From the NCBI GenBank assembly GCA_029262935.1, contig JAJCYK010000533.1, positions 1-9,145 of the forward strand: DNA of 9,145 nt, in the 5' to 3' direction. The DNA is from Cytophagales bacterium. Its GTDB lineage: Bacteria; Bacteroidota; Bacteroidia; Cytophagales; Cyclobacteriaceae. Numbering within the stretch: the stretch's first letter is position 1; each line of letters opens with the position of its first letter. Position numbers and translations under genes: made by a program. The notes below the pieces were generated by a model that had not been told where the DNA came from, did no database searches, and saw only the letters and a list, made by a program, of their open reading frames with translations. Of this stretch, positions 6,997-9,145 are shown piece after piece.

Positions 6997-8838
6997 ATGA
7001 AACCCAGAATCCTTTTCCTTTTTTATTATTTCTGTTTTTGGTTAGGGTATTTTATTCTATTCAGAGGGATCTTCCTGCTGTATCATTTTGATCGCTCTGC
7101 CGCATTATCTCAAGATCTCATTTTTGGGATATTCGAGCATGGCCTGCGCATGGACCTTTCTTTTACTTCCTATTTAAGTTTGGTGATCTTTTTTCTAGTA
7201 GCATTAAGTACTTTATTGCCCACACGTTTGGTTTCAGGAATGGTCAAATGGTACACCTTACCGGTCCTGGCTTTCTTGTCGTTTATCTGTGTAGCAGATC
7301 TGGAGCTTTTTACAGAATGGGGATTTAGATTGGACGCTACGCCCCTGACATACATTTCGACCCCTCGTGAAATGGCAGTTTCTGCTTCCTCCAGTCCTTT
7401 TGTCCTTTTGATCTCTTCCATAGTTATTATCACAGTAGTCAGTTACTGGTTTTATCGAAAACGTATCCATCACCTCATTCACGACTTCCCCAAAGTTCAT
7501 TTAGCCCACGGAGTGCTGTTTCTATTACTCACTGCTGGCCTTATTATACCCATTCGTGGCGGATTGCAATTAGCACCCCTTAACCAAAGCGTCGCCTTCT
7601 TCTCCAAAAACGACTACGCCAATCAAGCCGCACTTAATGTGCCCTGGAACGTCTTCAGGTCCATTACGAAACAGGCCTATTCTGTAAAGAATCCTTACCT
7701 TTCTGCAGAAGCTACCGAGGCTCAAAACCAAGTAAAAAAATTTTATAAGAAACACACCACGGGTACTCCTGTATTACTTAAATCTTCTCGCCCCAATATA
7801 ATCTTAGTTTTATGGGAAAGCCTGACCTCCAAGGCTTCGCCGATACTAGGTGGAAGTTATGAAAACGTGTTGCCAGAACTTGAGGGGCTTTTAAAGGAGG
7901 GGATACTATTTGAGAATTTGTACGCCAGCGGTGACCGCAGTGATAAGGGTATTGTTTCCGTATTAAGTGGTTACCCTGCTCAACCTAAGCGGTCAATCGT
8001 TAAAATCCCTAACAAATCGTCGCAATTGCCCATGGTCACTCATTCATTCAATGACCAGGGGTACCACACCTCTTTTTATCACGGTGGCGAGTTAGAATTT
8101 GCCAATATTAAAACCTACCTACTACATGGTGACTTTGACACGGTATTGGGAAAGGGTGCTTTTAATAAAAATGACATGAACTCAAAATGGGGAGCACATG
8201 ATCATGTGGTGTTTGATAAAGTTCTGGAGGATATGCAAAATCCCCATGAACCCTTTTTCAATATGATCTTTACGCTTAGCAGTCATGAACCTTTTGAGAT
8301 TCCTATAGAGAGCAAATTCCCTGGAGAGGATCTTGAGAGCATGTACCTCAGTTCGCTTTATTATACAGATCAAAGTTTGGGAAACTTCATTCGGAAAGCC
8401 AAACAACAACCTTGGTATGACAATACTTTGGTTATTGTCTTAGCGGATCATGGCCATCGTTTGCTTAACCATCAAGGCCGTTTTCAAAAAGAAAAATATC
8501 ATGTACCCATGGTGTGGTTTGGAGGGGCCCTGGCCGTACGAGATACCGTTATCAGTAAACACTGCTCTCAAACAGATTTAGCTACCACCTTGCTCAATCA
8601 GTTGGATATGGATCACACCTCATATGCTTGGAGCAGGGATATTTTGAACCCTCAAAGTTCCGATGGGTCCTTCTATGTCTTTAATGAAGGTATTGCATTG
8701 ATCGATTCTACTGGGTCTACCATCTACGACCATCAAAGCGGGCACTTGTTGGACTCCAGTGCATGGGCTTTCGTTGAAAAAAAAGCTTTGTGTAAGGCCC
8801 ATTTGCAAGCCGCCTATGCAGACTTTCTTAATAAATAG
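6997..8838 (+). CDS. Membrane-anchored LTA synthase/sulfatase-family transferase
   Basis: This 613-residue protein has the LtaS/OpgB-type layout: about five N-terminal membrane spans (about 5-29, 56-75, 84-103, 134-152, 168-187), then a linker and a C-terminal periplasmic sulfatase-fold domain (about 265-540). The metal-site residues are visible: Glu274 in VLWES, Ser315 in GDRSDKG at the nucleophile position, His430 in LSSHEP, and Asp484/His485 plus His487 in LADHGH. The relatives move phosphoglycerol or phosphoethanolamine from phospholipids onto envelope polymers or lipids. Gram-negative Bacteroidota make no classical lipoteichoic acid, so the acceptor here is unknown. Compared with Staphylococcus LtaS, Ser replaces the nucleophilic Thr, and the region YHGGELEFAN (361-370) lacks the Trp and Arg that hold glycerol phosphate. 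The ATG at 6997 puts a membrane span right at the N terminus and follows a candidate promoter. The sequence is complete with no frameshift. The exact substrate cannot be read from sequence. Confidence 0.9.
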   Translation: MKPRILFLFYYFCFWLGYFILFRGIFLLYHFDRSAALSQDLIFGIFEHGLRMDLSFTSYLSLVIFFLVALSTLLPTRLVSGMVKWYTLPVLAFLSFICVADLELFTEWGFRLDATPLTYISTPREMAVSASSSPFVLLISSIVIITVVSYWFYRKRIHHLIHDFPKVHLAHGVLFLLLTAGLIIPIRGGLQLAPLNQSVAFFSKNDYANQAALNVPWNVFRSITKQAYSVKNPYLSAEATEAQNQVKKFYKKHTTGTPVLLKSSRPNIILVLWESLTSKASPILGGSYENVLPELEGLLKEGILFENLYASGDRSDKGIVSVLSGYPAQPKRSIVKIPNKSSQLPMVTHSFNDQGYHTSFYHGGELEFANIKTYLLHGDFDTVLGKGAFNKNDMNSKWGAHDHVVFDKVLEDMQNPHEPFFNMIFTLSSHEPFEIPIESKFPGEDLESMYLSSLYYTDQSLGNFIRKAKQQPWYDNTLVIVLADHGHRLLNHQGRFQKEKYHVPMVWFGGALAVRDTVISKHCSQTDLATTLLNQLDMDHTSYAWSRDILNPQSSDGSFYVFNEGIALIDSTGSTIYDHQSGHLLDSSAWAFVEKKALCKAHLQAAYADFLNK

Positions 8839-8839
8839 C

Positions 8840-8847
8840 TAACTTTG
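8840..8847 (+). promoter_or_regulatory. Candidate -7 promoter box just before mtaB
   Basis: TAACTTTG matches the Bacteroidota -7 consensus TAnnTTTG exactly and ends 7 bases before the mtaB ATG. No TTTG stands at the right distance upstream, so the -33 element is poor. If the box is used, the mRNA would have almost no leader. The alternative is a chance match, with mtaB read from the upstream gene's transcript. Confidence 0.35.
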
Positions 8848-8854
8848 TGGTCTT

Positions 8855-9145
8855 ATGAAAAAGGTGGCCTTTTACACACTGGGGTGCAAACTCAATTTTT
8901 CGGAAACCTCCACATTAGCCAGGCAGCTAAAGGAACGGGGTTATCAACAGGTTGATTTCGAAGCATCCCCGGATGTATTTGTAATTAATACTTGTTCTGT
9001 CACAGACAATGCCGATCGTAAGTGCCGGAAAATTGTTCGGGATGCTCAAAAGCATGCACCGGATGCCTTTATCGCTATAGTGGGTTGCTATGCACAATTG
9101 AAGCCACAAGAGATTGCCAATATTCCTGGTGTAGATGCCGTATTA
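8855..9145 (+). CDS. mtaB: tRNA (N6-L-threonylcarbamoyladenosine(37)-C2)-methylthiotransferase MtaB, 3' end missing
   Basis: The first 97 codons of the gene lie in the window and run off the right edge. MtaB is a cytosolic radical-SAM enzyme with two iron-sulfur clusters that turns t6A37 into ms2t6A in tRNAs reading ANN codons. The visible part is the N-terminal UPF0004/MTTase domain with its three cluster-binding cysteines: Cys11 in LGCKLNFSET, Cys47 in NTCSVTDNADRK and Cys78 in VGCYAQ. The GCKLN and NTCSVT forms are typical of MtaB; MiaB and RimO usually read GCQMN or GCPKN and NTCxxR or NTCGF. The radical-SAM CxxxCxxC motif and the TRAM domain would lie beyond the window. The ATG at 8855 is 16 bases after the upstream stop, on the same strand. 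No Shine-Dalgarno sequence is seen. Confidence 0.93.
   Translation, partial: MKKVAFYTLGCKLNFSETSTLARQLKERGYQQVDFEASPDVFVINTCSVTDNADRKCRKIVRDAQKHAPDAFIAIVGCYAQLKPQEIANIPGVDAVL

Noticed and set aside
7170..7500. - strand frames of 80-87 codons within the transferase gene.
   Set aside because: They are mirror frames of the membrane-span codons of the + strand gene, with no family resemblance.
8927..9109. 60-codon - strand frame at the right edge.
   Set aside because: It overlaps the MtaB cysteine motifs on the + strand, which are unmistakable.

Overview
The window looks like a chromosomal segment from a Bacteroidota bacterium, most likely a marine-type member of the Flavobacteriia. This rests on three things: a type III (GlnN) glutamine synthetase, a sensor kinase carrying Reg_prop/Y_Y_Y propeller domains, and promoter-like elements of the phylum-specific form TTTG...TAnnTTTG. 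Start codons lack clear Shine-Dalgarno sequences, as is usual in that phylum. The species assignment is inference. Coding density is very high, and no stretch over 300 bases lacks a gene. I see no tRNA, rRNA, CRISPR array, insertion sequence or phage gene.

Layout, left to right. (1) The left edge holds the C-terminal two thirds of a single-domain response regulator on the + strand. (2) A small + strand unit follows: a FabH-type 3-oxoacyl-ACP synthase III behind a good Bacteroidota promoter, then a 74-residue protein of unknown function 6 bases later. (3) This unit converges, with only 3 bases between stop codons, on a - strand pair: glnN upstream and, 7 bases after its stop, a 1034-residue two-component sensor kinase. 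(4) A 117-base divergent intergenic region separates glnN from a + strand gene for a membrane-anchored LTA-synthase/sulfatase-family enzyme; the candidate promoter of the latter lies inside the glnN leader. (5) The right edge holds the first 97 codons of mtaB, a tRNA methylthiotransferase.

The most interesting parts are the tight glnN-kinase pair, which may link a periplasmic sensor to ammonium assimilation, and the envelope transferase. The latter keeps the LtaS/sulfatase metal centre but has Ser at the nucleophile position, and appears to lack the Trp/Arg pair that holds glycerol phosphate in LtaS. The kinase has the periplasmic half of a hybrid 'HTCS' regulator (14 propeller blades in two sets of seven, then Y_Y_Y) but ends after its ATPase domain, so its response regulator must be encoded elsewhere. 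None of this amounts to a clearly new system; most genes are recognisable housekeeping or signalling families.
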